Shown here: positions 1 through 5,748 of the stretch, one piece after another | Layout: every line of letters begins with the position of its first letter | How positions within the stretch are numbered: the first letter of the stretch is position 1 | Assembly: GCA_023398155.1 (NCBI GenBank) | Contig: JAEWSV010000234.1 | Span: 1-5,964, forward strand | Direction: 5' to 3' | DNA from: Spirochaetota bacterium | Lineage (GTDB): Bacteria > Spirochaetota > Spirochaetia > Treponematales > Breznakiellaceae | Length of the DNA stretch: 5,964 bases | Program-made: the position numbers and the translations under genes | Notes under the pieces: generated by a model | Told to the model about the DNA's origin: nothing | Database searches by the model: none | Seen by the model: the letters and a program-made list of their open reading frames with translations, nothing else

Positions 1-855
1 GACCAGGAGTCCCAGGAGCACGAACATCCCGATATTGGCGATCGTGGATATCGCGGCCGAAAAGTTAGAAACGCCCTGCTTGTGCACGAAGGGCCGATTC
101 CCCAGGACGTAGCCCGCGGTGAAGACCGCGAGCATCCCGCTGGCCTGGACCGCTTCGGCGAGGCCGTAGGTCAAGAGGACGATCCCGAGAAAAAGGACGT
201 AGTAGTAGCCGCGGTCTTGCGGAGTGAGGCGATTGAAGAGCCAGAGCGAGAGCCGGGCAAGGGTCCAGCCGATGAGCGGCCCCATAGCGGCCTTCCAAAG
301 GAAGACGACGATCAGGAAAAGGCCTTGCGACGAGCCGGTGGCGAACGTCTGAACCGCAGCGAGGGTAAGGAGGATCGCCATCGGGTCGTTCGCCGCGCTC
401 TCGATCTCCAAGGTGGAGGACAGCGAGCGGGGGAGAGCTTGCCGACGCAGGATGGAGAAGGTCGCCGCGGCGTCGGTGGAAGAGATGATGACGGCGATGA
501 GCAGGGCCTTTTCGTTCGGCCAATGGAGCGCGAACCGGAGGACCGCGAAGGTGGCGGCTGCGGTCAGCACGACGCCCCAGGTGGCGAGCCCGCCGGCGGG
601 CAGGGCGACCGCCTTGAAGTCTTCCTTCTTGGTCCCGAATCCTCCCTGGAACAGGATGAAGACGAGGGCCAGGTTGGCGACCTGATTGGTCAATTCGAAA
701 TTGCCGAAATCCCAGAGGTTGAGGACATCGCTGCCGAAAATGATGCCGGCCCCGAGGGCGACCAGGATGACCGGCACGCTCCAGCGGTCGAGCCAGACGG
801 CGGCCAACACGACCGCGATCAGCAAGGAAGGCACGACCAGGTACACGATGTTCAT
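1..855 (-). CDS. nhaP2: NhaP2-type K+(Na+)/H+ antiporter, CPA1 family, N-terminal part (3' end beyond window)
   Basis: This is an inner-membrane cation/proton antiporter that exchanges cytosolic K+ or Na+ for protons. The frame is open from the ATG at 855 to the window edge (285 codons), so the end of the membrane domain and any C-terminal TrkA_C/CorC-like regulatory domains are not seen. Nearly all visible sequence is hydrophobic helices. The family motifs are present in order: LFQGGFGT (68-75), SSTDAAATFS (125-134), LEIESAANDPMA (149-160) with the CPA1 Asn156-Asp157 ion-site pair, LGNRP (251-255) and GMFVLLGLLV (276-285). These follow the layout I remember for E. coli NhaP2/CvrA (~578 aa). 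The start is supported by GAGGAG (complement of 861-866) five bases upstream. The gene diverges from the DUF1538 gene. The NhaP2 subfamily is well supported; which cation it carries cannot be read from the sequence. Confidence 0.9.
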   Translation of the reverse strand, partial: MNIVYLVVPSLLIAVVLAAVWLDRWSVPVILVALGAGIIFGSDVLNLWDFGNFELTNQVANLALVFILFQGGFGTKKEDFKAVALPAGGLATWGVVLTAAATFAVLRFALHWPNEKALLIAVIISSTDAAATFSILRRQALPRSLSSTLEIESAANDPMAILLTLAAVQTFATGSSQGLFLIVVFLWKAAMGPLIGWTLARLSLWLFNRLTPQDRGYYYVLFLGIVLLTYGLAEAVQASGMLAVFTAGYVLGNRPFVHKQGVSNFSAAISTIANIGMFVLLGLLV

Positions 856-888
856 GAGGGCTCCTCAAGTGTAGAAAGGGGTATGAAA

Positions 889-917
889 AGAGTACTAGCT
901 GCACCATTCGGCGGCAA
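889..917 (-). promoter_or_regulatory. Candidate sigma-70-like promoter for the antiporter gene
   Basis: Read on the minus strand, TTGCCG (complement of 912-917) is followed after 17 bases by TACTCT (complement of 889-894). Each hexamer matches the consensus at 4 of 6 positions and the spacing is ideal. Transcription would start about 25-30 bases before the start codon at 855. One arm of the 9-bp inverted repeat (895-903) fills the spacer next to the -10, where a bound protein would block polymerase. This is by-eye matching only. Confidence 0.35.
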
Positions 918-985
918 CGTATTTATCGCCTTCATTTACCCCCGCCGTGGGATGAATACTGGAAAGAGCGTGCGTTTGCAGCTAG
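895..985. repeat. 9-bp inverted repeat spanning the divergent promoter region
   Basis: CTAGCTGCA at 895-903 is the exact reverse complement of TGCAGCTAG at 977-985, with 73 bases between. Each arm reads TGCAGCTAG toward the gene on its own side: one arm ends 24 bases before the DUF1538 start codon and the other 39 bases before the antiporter start codon. The wide spacing argues against a simple hairpin and fits two half-sites for a DNA-binding protein controlling both directions. The function is inferred. The 154-base gap (856-1009) otherwise shows only the two Shine-Dalgarno sites and weak promoter-like hexamers. Confidence 0.45.
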
Positions 986-1009
986 AGTAGCCGGAGGAAT
1001 TACGGGTCA

Positions 1010-2521
1010 ATGAATCTGCTTTCCAAATTCAAGGAAACCGGAGCGTCGGTTCTCCCGATCCTCCTCATAGTGCTCTTCCTTAATCTGACGATAGCGCCTA
1101 TCGGGGGAGCGCTGTTGGCGCAATTCTTCATCGGCGGAGCGCTCATCATCGTCGGCCTGAGCGTCTTCCTGCTCGGCACCGACATCGGCGTGCTTCCGGT
1201 AGGACAGAAAACCGGGGCGACGCTCGTCGCCAAACGAAGCCTCGGCCTCATGCTCGTCGTGGGCTTCATCGTCGGGTTCTTCATCACTGTCGCGGAGCCC
1301 GACGTGCGGGTGCTCGCCATCCAAGCGGCTACGGTAGACCCCTCCATATCGCAGACCGCGCTCGTCATGATGATCGGGCTGGGGGTCGGCTTGTTCGTCG
1401 CCGTAGGTTTCGGTCGGACCATCCTCGGCATACCCTATCGATTCCTCCTGGTGGGCTTCTACGTCCTCGTATTCGCCCTCGCATCGTTCGCCGCTCCCGC
1501 GTATCTCGGAGTGGGCTTCGATGCCGGAGGCGCTACCACGGGGCCGATGACCGTGCCCTTCATCATGGCCCTGGGCGTGGGCGTCTCAGCGGTGAGGAAA
1601 GGGAAGGGTTCTGAGGACGACAGCTTCGGCATGGTAGGGCTCGCCTCCATAGGTCCTATCATCGCGGTACTGCTCATGGGTATCCTCAACAAGGGAAGCG
1701 CGGGCGCGCCCGCCCCCGTCGGGGAAAGTTCCGAAACGCTCGGCATTGTCCGGACTTTCGCGCATCTTGTACCCGAGACCGTTCGGGATGTAGCGAAGGC
1801 CCTCGGCCCGCTCGCCCTCATGTTCCTCGTCTTCCAGATAGCGCTCCTCCGCATGCCTCGGCACCAGCTCGCGCGTACGGTCAAGGGCCTCATCTACTCG
1901 TTCCTCGGCCTCGTCCTCTTTTTTTTGGGCGTCAACGGCGGGTTCCTTCCCGTCGGATCGGCCATCGGCGGGATCATAGGCTCCATGGAGCACAACGCGA
2001 TCCTCATTCCCATCGGCTTGGTCCTGGGCGCGGTGGTAGTCCTGGCGGAACCCGCCATCTGGGTCCTCAACAACCAGGTGGAAGAGGTTTCCGGCGGCTA
2101 TATCAGGAAACGGGTCATGCTCGTCGCCCTTTCCATCGGGGTTGCGGTAGCGGTGGCGCTCGCCATGCTGCGGGTGGTCACCGGCATCAGCATCTGGTGG
2201 TTCCTGATCCCGGGTTATACCGCGGCCCTGGTCCTCACCTTCTTTTGCCCGCCCCTCTTCACCGCCATCGCCTTCGATTCGGGCGGCGTCGCTTCAGGGC
2301 CCATGTCCTCCACCTTCATCCTCTCGTTCACCCTCGGCGCGTCCTCCGCCTCGGGGGGAAACCCCATCACCGACGCCTTCGGCGTCATTGCCATGATCGC
2401 GATGACGCCGCTCATCGCGATCCAGGTTCTGGGTTTGCTATTCAAGCGCAAAGCGAGGGAAGCGGCCGTCCCTCACCTCGCGGAAGCCGCGGCGAAAGCC
2501 GCGAAGGAATCAGCCGAATGA
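1010..2521 (+). CDS. DUF1538 family integral membrane protein with two internal repeats, putative transporter
   Basis: This 503-residue, highly hydrophobic protein has roughly ten to twelve membrane helices, followed by a charged Ala/Lys/Glu-rich cytosolic tail (about 480-503). It is an internal duplication with a constant offset of about 251 residues. LGTDIGVLPVG (55-65) pairs with LGVNGGFLPVG (306-316), and AEP at 95-97 pairs with AEP at 346-348. GFDAGGATTGPM (169-180) pairs with AFDSGGVASGPM (421-432). FGM (206-208) and the following helix pair with FGV (457-459). Such two-fold repeats are typical of secondary transporters, and FD.GG...GPM is a likely substrate or ion site, though its role is unknown. 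The ATG at 1010 follows GGAGGA (993-998) with a slightly long 11-base spacing. The stop codon overlaps the start of the PII-like gene (ATGA), so the two are translationally coupled. I recognise the family as DUF1538, which is often found beside PII-like genes; its substrate is not known to me. An 8-T run lies inside at 1919-1926. Confidence 0.85.
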   Translation: MNLLSKFKETGASVLPILLIVLFLNLTIAPIGGALLAQFFIGGALIIVGLSVFLLGTDIGVLPVGQKTGATLVAKRSLGLMLVVGFIVGFFITVAEPDVRVLAIQAATVDPSISQTALVMMIGLGVGLFVAVGFGRTILGIPYRFLLVGFYVLVFALASFAAPAYLGVGFDAGGATTGPMTVPFIMALGVGVSAVRKGKGSEDDSFGMVGLASIGPIIAVLLMGILNKGSAGAPAPVGESSETLGIVRTFAHLVPETVRDVAKALGPLALMFLVFQIALLRMPRHQLARTVKGLIYSFLGLVLFFLGVNGGFLPVGSAIGGIIGSMEHNAILIPIGLVLGAVVVLAEPAIWVLNNQVEEVSGGYIRKRVMLVALSIGVAVAVALAMLRVVTGISIWWFLIPGYTAALVLTFFCPPLFTAIAFDSGGVASGPMSSTFILSFTLGASSASGGNPITDAFGVIAMIAMTPLIAIQVLGLLFKRKAREAAVPHLAEAAAKAAKESAE

Positions 2522-3222
2522 CCGATAGAATCCGAGCCGTTTACACCCACGGAAAGTTGCTGATCAGCATCGTGAACCGGGGCCAAGGAGAAAAGCTCGT
2601 TGCCCTCACCAAAGCCGCGGGTGCCCGCGGCGGCACCATAGTCATCGGCAGGGGTACGGCGGAAAGCCTGCTCTTGGATTTTTTCAGCATCGGAGATACC
2701 GAGAAGGATCTCGTCTTTACGCTCACGTCGGACGAAGCCATCGACCCGATCAAGAACGCGCTACGGGCGCACGTAGGCGCGGCCAAGCACCTCGCCGGCA
2801 TCGTCATGCAGATCGACGTTTCCCATATTCTCAGGCATATTTCGACCGGGGCGGCGGCGACGGAATCAGCCCCGGCTTCCGCAAGGAGACCCTCCATGGA
2901 CATCAAGACCGAACACGCGCTCATCACCTTCATCGTGAACCGCGGCTACGCGGACGACGCCATGGCCGCCGCCCGGAAAGCCGGAGCCACCGGCGGCACC
3001 GTGGTCAACGCCCGCGGCACCGGCAAGGAAGAGGACGTGAGGTTTTTCGGCATCACCTTGGTTCCTGAAAAGGAGCTGCTGCTCATCCTCGTCGATGCGG
3101 AAAAGGCTGACGCCGTCCTCAACGCCGTGAAGGAAGTCCCCTGCCTTTCCGAACCCGGGAGCGGTATCGCCTATTGCACCGCGGTGGAGGACTTTTTCAG
3201 ATTGGGTAAGAAGGCGGGGTGA
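2518..3222 (+). CDS. Tandem PII-like signalling protein (two fused PII-type domains)
   Basis: This 234-residue soluble protein contains two PII-like ferredoxin-fold domains at about 12-108 and 130-230, joined by an Ala/Ser/Thr/Pro-rich linker (about 109-126). The repeat offset is 121 residues: LLISIVNRG (14-22) matches LITFIVNRG (135-143), and GGTIVIGRGT (38-47) matches GGTVVNARGT (159-168). FF at 55-56 matches FF at 176-177. PII proteins are trimers that bind adenine nucleotides or other ligands between subunits and control transporters or enzymes through the T-loop. Here the T-loop region is short and has no counterpart of the uridylylated Tyr51 of GlnB. Domain 2 keeps an EPGSGIAY segment (212-219) resembling the conserved Gly-rich C-terminal part of PII; domain 1 has lost it, so the domains have diverged. 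The start is the ATG overlapping the upstream DUF1538 stop. A second possible start at Met127 precedes domain 2. The likely role is gating the DUF1538 membrane protein; the ligand is unknown. Confidence 0.85.
   Translation: MTDRIRAVYTHGKLLISIVNRGQGEKLVALTKAAGARGGTIVIGRGTAESLLLDFFSIGDTEKDLVFTLTSDEAIDPIKNALRAHVGAAKHLAGIVMQIDVSHILRHISTGAAATESAPASARRPSMDIKTEHALITFIVNRGYADDAMAAARKAGATGGTVVNARGTGKEEDVRFFGITLVPEKELLLILVDAEKADAVLNAVKEVPCLSEPGSGIAYCTAVEDFFRLGKKAG
2883..2898 (+). promoter_or_regulatory. Internal ribosome binding site and ATG before the second PII domain
   Basis: AAGGAG at 2883-2888 lies seven bases before an in-frame ATG at 2896-2898, codon 127 of the tandem PII gene. Starting there would give a 108-residue protein (2896-3222) consisting of the second PII domain alone, close to the ~112 residues of a normal PII subunit. 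The site sits exactly at the linker-domain border. It may be a working internal start or a relic of two separate genes that fused. The sequence match is clear; use in the cell is inferred. Confidence 0.55.
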
Positions 3223-3234
3223 CCGGCGCCTCCC

Positions 3235-3259
3235 GCGCAGCGTGAGGGCTCACGAGCGC
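3235..3259. terminator. Hairpin at the convergent junction, possible bidirectional terminator
   Basis: The stem CGTGA/TCACG (3241-3245 with 3250-3254) encloses the loop GGGC. An outer GCGC/GCGC pairing (3235-3238 with 3256-3259) extends it across a small internal loop. It lies between the PII-like stop at 3222 and the GGDEF gene, overlapping the stop codon of the latter. No T-run follows on either strand, so it is not a classical intrinsic terminator; it may instead be a 3'-end stabilising hairpin. Confidence 0.3.
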
Positions 3260-4041
3260 TCCGCGTCCACCACGCATTGTCCGCGGCCGAGCCGCACCGC
3301 CTGGGAGAGGGCGCGTCGGGCCCGCTCAAGCGTGGCTTCCCCGTCAAGCGGGGATCCCATGGCGGCACCTACCGAGCCGCCGATCCAAACGATTCCCGTG
3401 GGATGTTCTACGGGGCGTCCGATCATGTCCAGGAGATGGCCCGCTCGTTCCTTGGCGACCGCTGCCGAACGGTCGGGCACGACCGCGACGACGGACGCGA
3501 ACTCTTCGCCGTCCGTGCGCGCGGCGATCCCGTCGTCTCCGGCCACCATGGTGACGCGGGCGGCCACTTCCACGAGCACGGCGTCCGCGACCCCTTGGCC
3601 GCGGGCCGCGATCAGGGGCTGAAAATCATCCAGGCGGGCCACGATGACGACGATGCCCTTCCCGTCCGCGGCGAGGCGCGGCCCTTTCTCCGCGAACCAG
3701 GCGAGGAGCCCGTTCGTGTTGGGCAAACCGGTCAGCGGGTCGATGCGATCGGCCGGAATCGGCTTCTCCGCAGGAGGCGCGGCGGGCGCGACCGCGGGAG
3801 AGGCGGCCGGCGTCGGGCCGATAGTTTCGGCTGGGCCGGCCGGAGTTTTCCGCGGACCGAGCCGACCCAGCAGAATGTAGGCGGCTAGCCCCGCCGCGAC
3901 GGTCGCGATGAGCGCCGCCGGCCAACCGGCGGCCATGGCCACGACCGCGCCCGACAAGGTCGAGAGGGCGGCGAAAAGAGCCCCGAGAACGGTCATTCCG
4001 CCGCGGAGGCGCGGCTCATCATGGGTATTCATGTATTCCAT
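3250..4041 (-). CDS. Membrane-anchored protein with a degenerate GGDEF domain
   Basis: The 263-residue product has two closely spaced membrane helices (about 16-36 and 39-58), an Ala/Pro-rich linker (about 62-95) and a cytosolic GGDEF domain (about 98-258). The domain opens with DPLTGLPN (101-108) and ends with GGSVG (221-225) and RALSQAVRLGRG (243-254), matching the usual GGSIG and ALYxAKxxGRN. Active diguanylate cyclases make c-di-GMP from two GTP. Here key residues are changed: GGDEF reads DGEEF (177-181); the first metal-binding Asp is Arg136; the guanine-contacting Asn is Ile144 and the next Asp is Ala145. No RxxD inhibitory site is evident. It is therefore probably catalytically dead and may act as a GTP or protein-binding module. 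The start is uncertain: the ATG at 4041 has no clear Shine-Dalgarno, and an in-frame ATG at 4032 (260 aa) has only a weak GGA. It is convergent with the PII-like gene and divergent from glyA. Confidence 0.82.
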   Translation of the reverse strand: MEYMNTHDEPRLRGGMTVLGALFAALSTLSGAVVAMAAGWPAALIATVAAGLAAYILLGRLGPRKTPAGPAETIGPTPAASPAVAPAAPPAEKPIPADRIDPLTGLPNTNGLLAWFAEKGPRLAADGKGIVVIVARLDDFQPLIAARGQGVADAVLVEVAARVTMVAGDDGIAARTDGEEFASVVAVVPDRSAAVAKERAGHLLDMIGRPVEHPTGIVWIGGSVGAAMGSPLDGEATLERARRALSQAVRLGRGQCVVDAERS

Positions 4042-4086
4042 TATCGGCCGTTTCGCTTCAGGTACCCAGCATCTTTCATTTCCCGC

Positions 4087-4116
4087 TTGATTCCGACCGC
4101 TCGCGCGCGCTACGAT
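4087..4116 (+). promoter_or_regulatory. Candidate sigma-70 promoter for glyA
   Basis: TTGATT (4087-4092) and TACGAT (4111-4116) are separated by 18 bases, each matching the consensus at 4 of 6 positions. The predicted start at about 4122-4124 coincides with the 5' edge of the riboswitch-like leader, which independently supports the call. Bases 4042-4086, between this promoter and the GGDEF gene, show nothing I recognise. Confidence 0.5.
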
Positions 4117-4120
4117 GCCG

Positions 4121-4200
4121 GCATATACGCGACCGGCGCCGAAGATGGAGCACCATCGGGAAGCGGCAATACACTGTTCCGACCGCGCGCCTGGGCCGGA
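4121..4200 (+). promoter_or_regulatory. ZTP/ZMP riboswitch (pfl motif) in the glyA leader
   Basis: The leader matches the ZTP aptamer layout as I remember it. CGCGACCGGCG (4128-4138) corresponds to the conserved YGUGACUGGCG. A perfect 5-bp P2 hairpin follows, GATGG (4144-4148) with CCATC (4153-4157) around loop AGCA. Next comes CGGGAAGCG (4157-4165), like the conserved CGGGGAGC segment, whose GCG can pair with CGC at 4128-4130 as P1. After a linker, P3 pairs TCCGACC (4178-4184) with GGCCGGA (4194-4200) with one A-C mismatch, and carries the hallmark GCGCCTGGGC (4187-4196; consensus CCGCCUGGGC). GGCG (4135-4138) and CGCC (4188-4191) can form the expected pseudoknot. ZTP riboswitches sense AICAR phosphates that accumulate when 10-formyl-THF is low and turn on one-carbon genes, glyA among them. 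P3 ends nine bases before the Shine-Dalgarno and no terminator is seen, so translational control is more likely. Confidence 0.85.
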
Positions 4201-4221
4201 CGATCCATCAAGGAGACCTTT

Positions 4222-5733
4222 ATGCCCAAGAACGCAGTAGCCGCGTACCTCGCCAAGACGAATCCGGAAGCGATCGACACCTCCCTGCTCGCCTACCTCT
4301 GCAACCTGCAGGAGACCGCCGCCGTCGCCCCGGAGATCGCATCCTCCATCGTCAAGGAGCTGGAGAACCAGCGGAAACGGGTGAAGCTCATCGCGAGCGA
4401 GAATTACTGTTCCATGGCCGTGCAGCTCGCCATGGGGAACCTCCTCACGGACAAGTACGCCGAGGGCATGCCCGACCATCGCTTTTACGCCGGCAACGAG
4501 AACGTCGACGCCATCGAGTCCCTGGCCGCGGCCGAGGCCCGCAAGCTCTTCGGGGCCGAATACGCAAACGTCCAGCCCCACTGCGGCGCGGACGCCAACA
4601 TCCTGGCGTACTGGGCCATCCTGTCCACCCGCGTCGAATCCCCCCTGCTGGAGAAGTTCGGCGAGACCAACCTCTACAAGCTCACCGACGCCCAGTGGAA
4701 GGAACTGAAGACCGCGCTCGGCAACCAACGACTGCTCGGCCTGGACTACTATTCCGGCGGACACCTCACCCACGGCTACCGGCACAACATGTCGGCCCGC
4801 ATGTTCGACGTGTTCGGCTACTCGGTCTCCAAGGAGACCGGCCTCTTGGACTACGACGCCATCGAAAAGCAGGCGATGGAGGTGAAGCCCCTCATCCTGC
4901 TCGCCGGCTATTCCGCTTACCCGCGCAAGATCGACTTCAAGCGTATGCGCGCCATCGCCGACAAGGTCGGGGCGGTGTTCATGGTCGATATGGCGCATTT
5001 CGCCGGCCTCGTGGCGGGCGGCGTCTTTACGGGCGACTACAGCCCCTTCCCGCACGCCCACGTCGTGACGACCACCACGCACAAGACGCTCCGCGGCCCC
5101 CGCGCGGGTATGGTCCTCTCCACCATGGAATTCGCCGAGGCCCTGGACAAGGGTTGCCCGCTGACCATGGGCGGCCCGCTCCCCCACGTCATCGCCGCCA
5201 AGGCCCTCGCCTTCCGCGAGGCGGGGGCTCCCGCCTTCAAGGCCTACGCCGCCAAGATCGTCCAGAACTCCCAGGCCCTCGCCGCCTCGTTCATGCAGAA
5301 CGGGCTCGACGTCCTCACGGGCGGGACGGACAACCACCTCATGCTCGTGAACGTGCGCGGCCTCGGCCTCACCGGCCGGCAGGCGGAGAGCGCCCTCCAC
5401 GAGTGCGGGATAACCCTGAACCGGAACAGCCTCCCCTTCGATCCGAACGGCCCCTGGTATACCTCGGGCCTCCGCATCGGCACGGCCGCGACTACCTCCC
5501 TCGGCATGGGAACCGGAGAGATGGCGGAACTCGGTTCGATCATTTCACTAGTCCTCAAGAACACGACTCCCGCTCCCGACGGCAAGGATCCCGCCAAGAA
5601 GAGCAAGGCCAAGTACGTGGTGGAGCCGAAGGCGAAGGCAGAGGCCCTGTCCCGCGTGGAGAAGCTCCTAGGCCGCTTCCCGGTCTACCCGCAGTTGGAC
5701 TTGGCGCTCCTCAAGGACGCCTTCGTACAATAA
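4222..5733 (+). CDS. glyA: Serine hydroxymethyltransferase, long form
   Basis: This cytosolic PLP enzyme converts serine and tetrahydrofolate to glycine and 5,10-methylene-THF, the main source of one-carbon units for purine, thymidylate and methionine synthesis. The 503-residue product carries IASEN (57-61), QPHCGADAN (118-126), GGHLTHG (179-185), VDMAHFAGL (255-263, with the PLP-contacting Asp256 and His259), TTTTHKTLRGPR (283-294, Schiff-base Lys288), GGTDNH (367-372) and SGLRIGT (415-421, substrate-carboxylate Arg418). It is about 85 residues longer than E. coli GlyA: an insertion of roughly 40 residues lies between about 135 and 178, and a Lys-rich insertion at about 447-475 precedes the last helices. 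I associate this form with spirochaetes and chlamydiae. AAGGAG (4210-4215) six bases before the ATG fixes the start; the frame stays open further upstream, but that part is the riboswitch leader. The YdcF-like gene begins 15 bases after the stop. Confidence 0.96.
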   Translation: MPKNAVAAYLAKTNPEAIDTSLLAYLCNLQETAAVAPEIASSIVKELENQRKRVKLIASENYCSMAVQLAMGNLLTDKYAEGMPDHRFYAGNENVDAIESLAAAEARKLFGAEYANVQPHCGADANILAYWAILSTRVESPLLEKFGETNLYKLTDAQWKELKTALGNQRLLGLDYYSGGHLTHGYRHNMSARMFDVFGYSVSKETGLLDYDAIEKQAMEVKPLILLAGYSAYPRKIDFKRMRAIADKVGAVFMVDMAHFAGLVAGGVFTGDYSPFPHAHVVTTTTHKTLRGPRAGMVLSTMEFAEALDKGCPLTMGGPLPHVIAAKALAFREAGAPAFKAYAAKIVQNSQALAASFMQNGLDVLTGGTDNHLMLVNVRGLGLTGRQAESALHECGITLNRNSLPFDPNGPWYTSGLRIGTAATTSLGMGTGEMAELGSIISLVLKNTTPAPDGKDPAKKSKAKYVVEPKAKAEALSRVEKLLGRFPVYPQLDLALLKDAFVQ

Positions 5734-5748
5734 CGGAAGGAGGAAGCC

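Noticed and set aside
951..960. Possible -10 (AATACT) for the DUF1538 gene with TTCATT as -35
   Set aside because: The -35 match is only 3 of 6, too weak to list as a promoter.
65..990. Long open frames on both strands (minus 65-907, plus 82-990) overlapping the antiporter region
   Set aside because: Their translations are Arg/Pro/His- or Asp/Glu/Gly-rich with no domain, while the minus frame beginning at 855 gives a clear NhaP2 sequence with CPA1 motifs. They are shadows of a GC-rich gene.
1000..1993. Minus-strand open frames opposite the DUF1538 gene
   Set aside because: They are antisense shadows with no recognisable domains or plausible membrane segments; the plus frame has a strong duplicated membrane architecture.
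2197..2517. Upstream in-frame extension of the PII-like gene into the DUF1538 gene
   Set aside because: The extension is a shadow frame rich in Arg/His/Pro. The ATGA overlap start at 2518 gives a complete two-domain protein.
4021..4221. Upstream in-frame extension of glyA
   Set aside because: The extension would translate the riboswitch leader, has no ribosome binding site, and ATG 4222 has AAGGAG at ideal spacing.
4042..4221. Glycine riboswitch upstream of glyA
   Set aside because: The leader is too short for the usual tandem glycine aptamer, and its conserved blocks (GGCG, GGGAAGC, GCGCCTGGGC) fit the ZTP motif.
3250..5400. A 716-codon minus-strand open frame extending the GGDEF gene backwards through glyA
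   Set aside because: Everything upstream of about 4041 is antisense to glyA and its riboswitch and has low-complexity, domain-free sequence; the GGDEF protein starts at 4041 or 4032.
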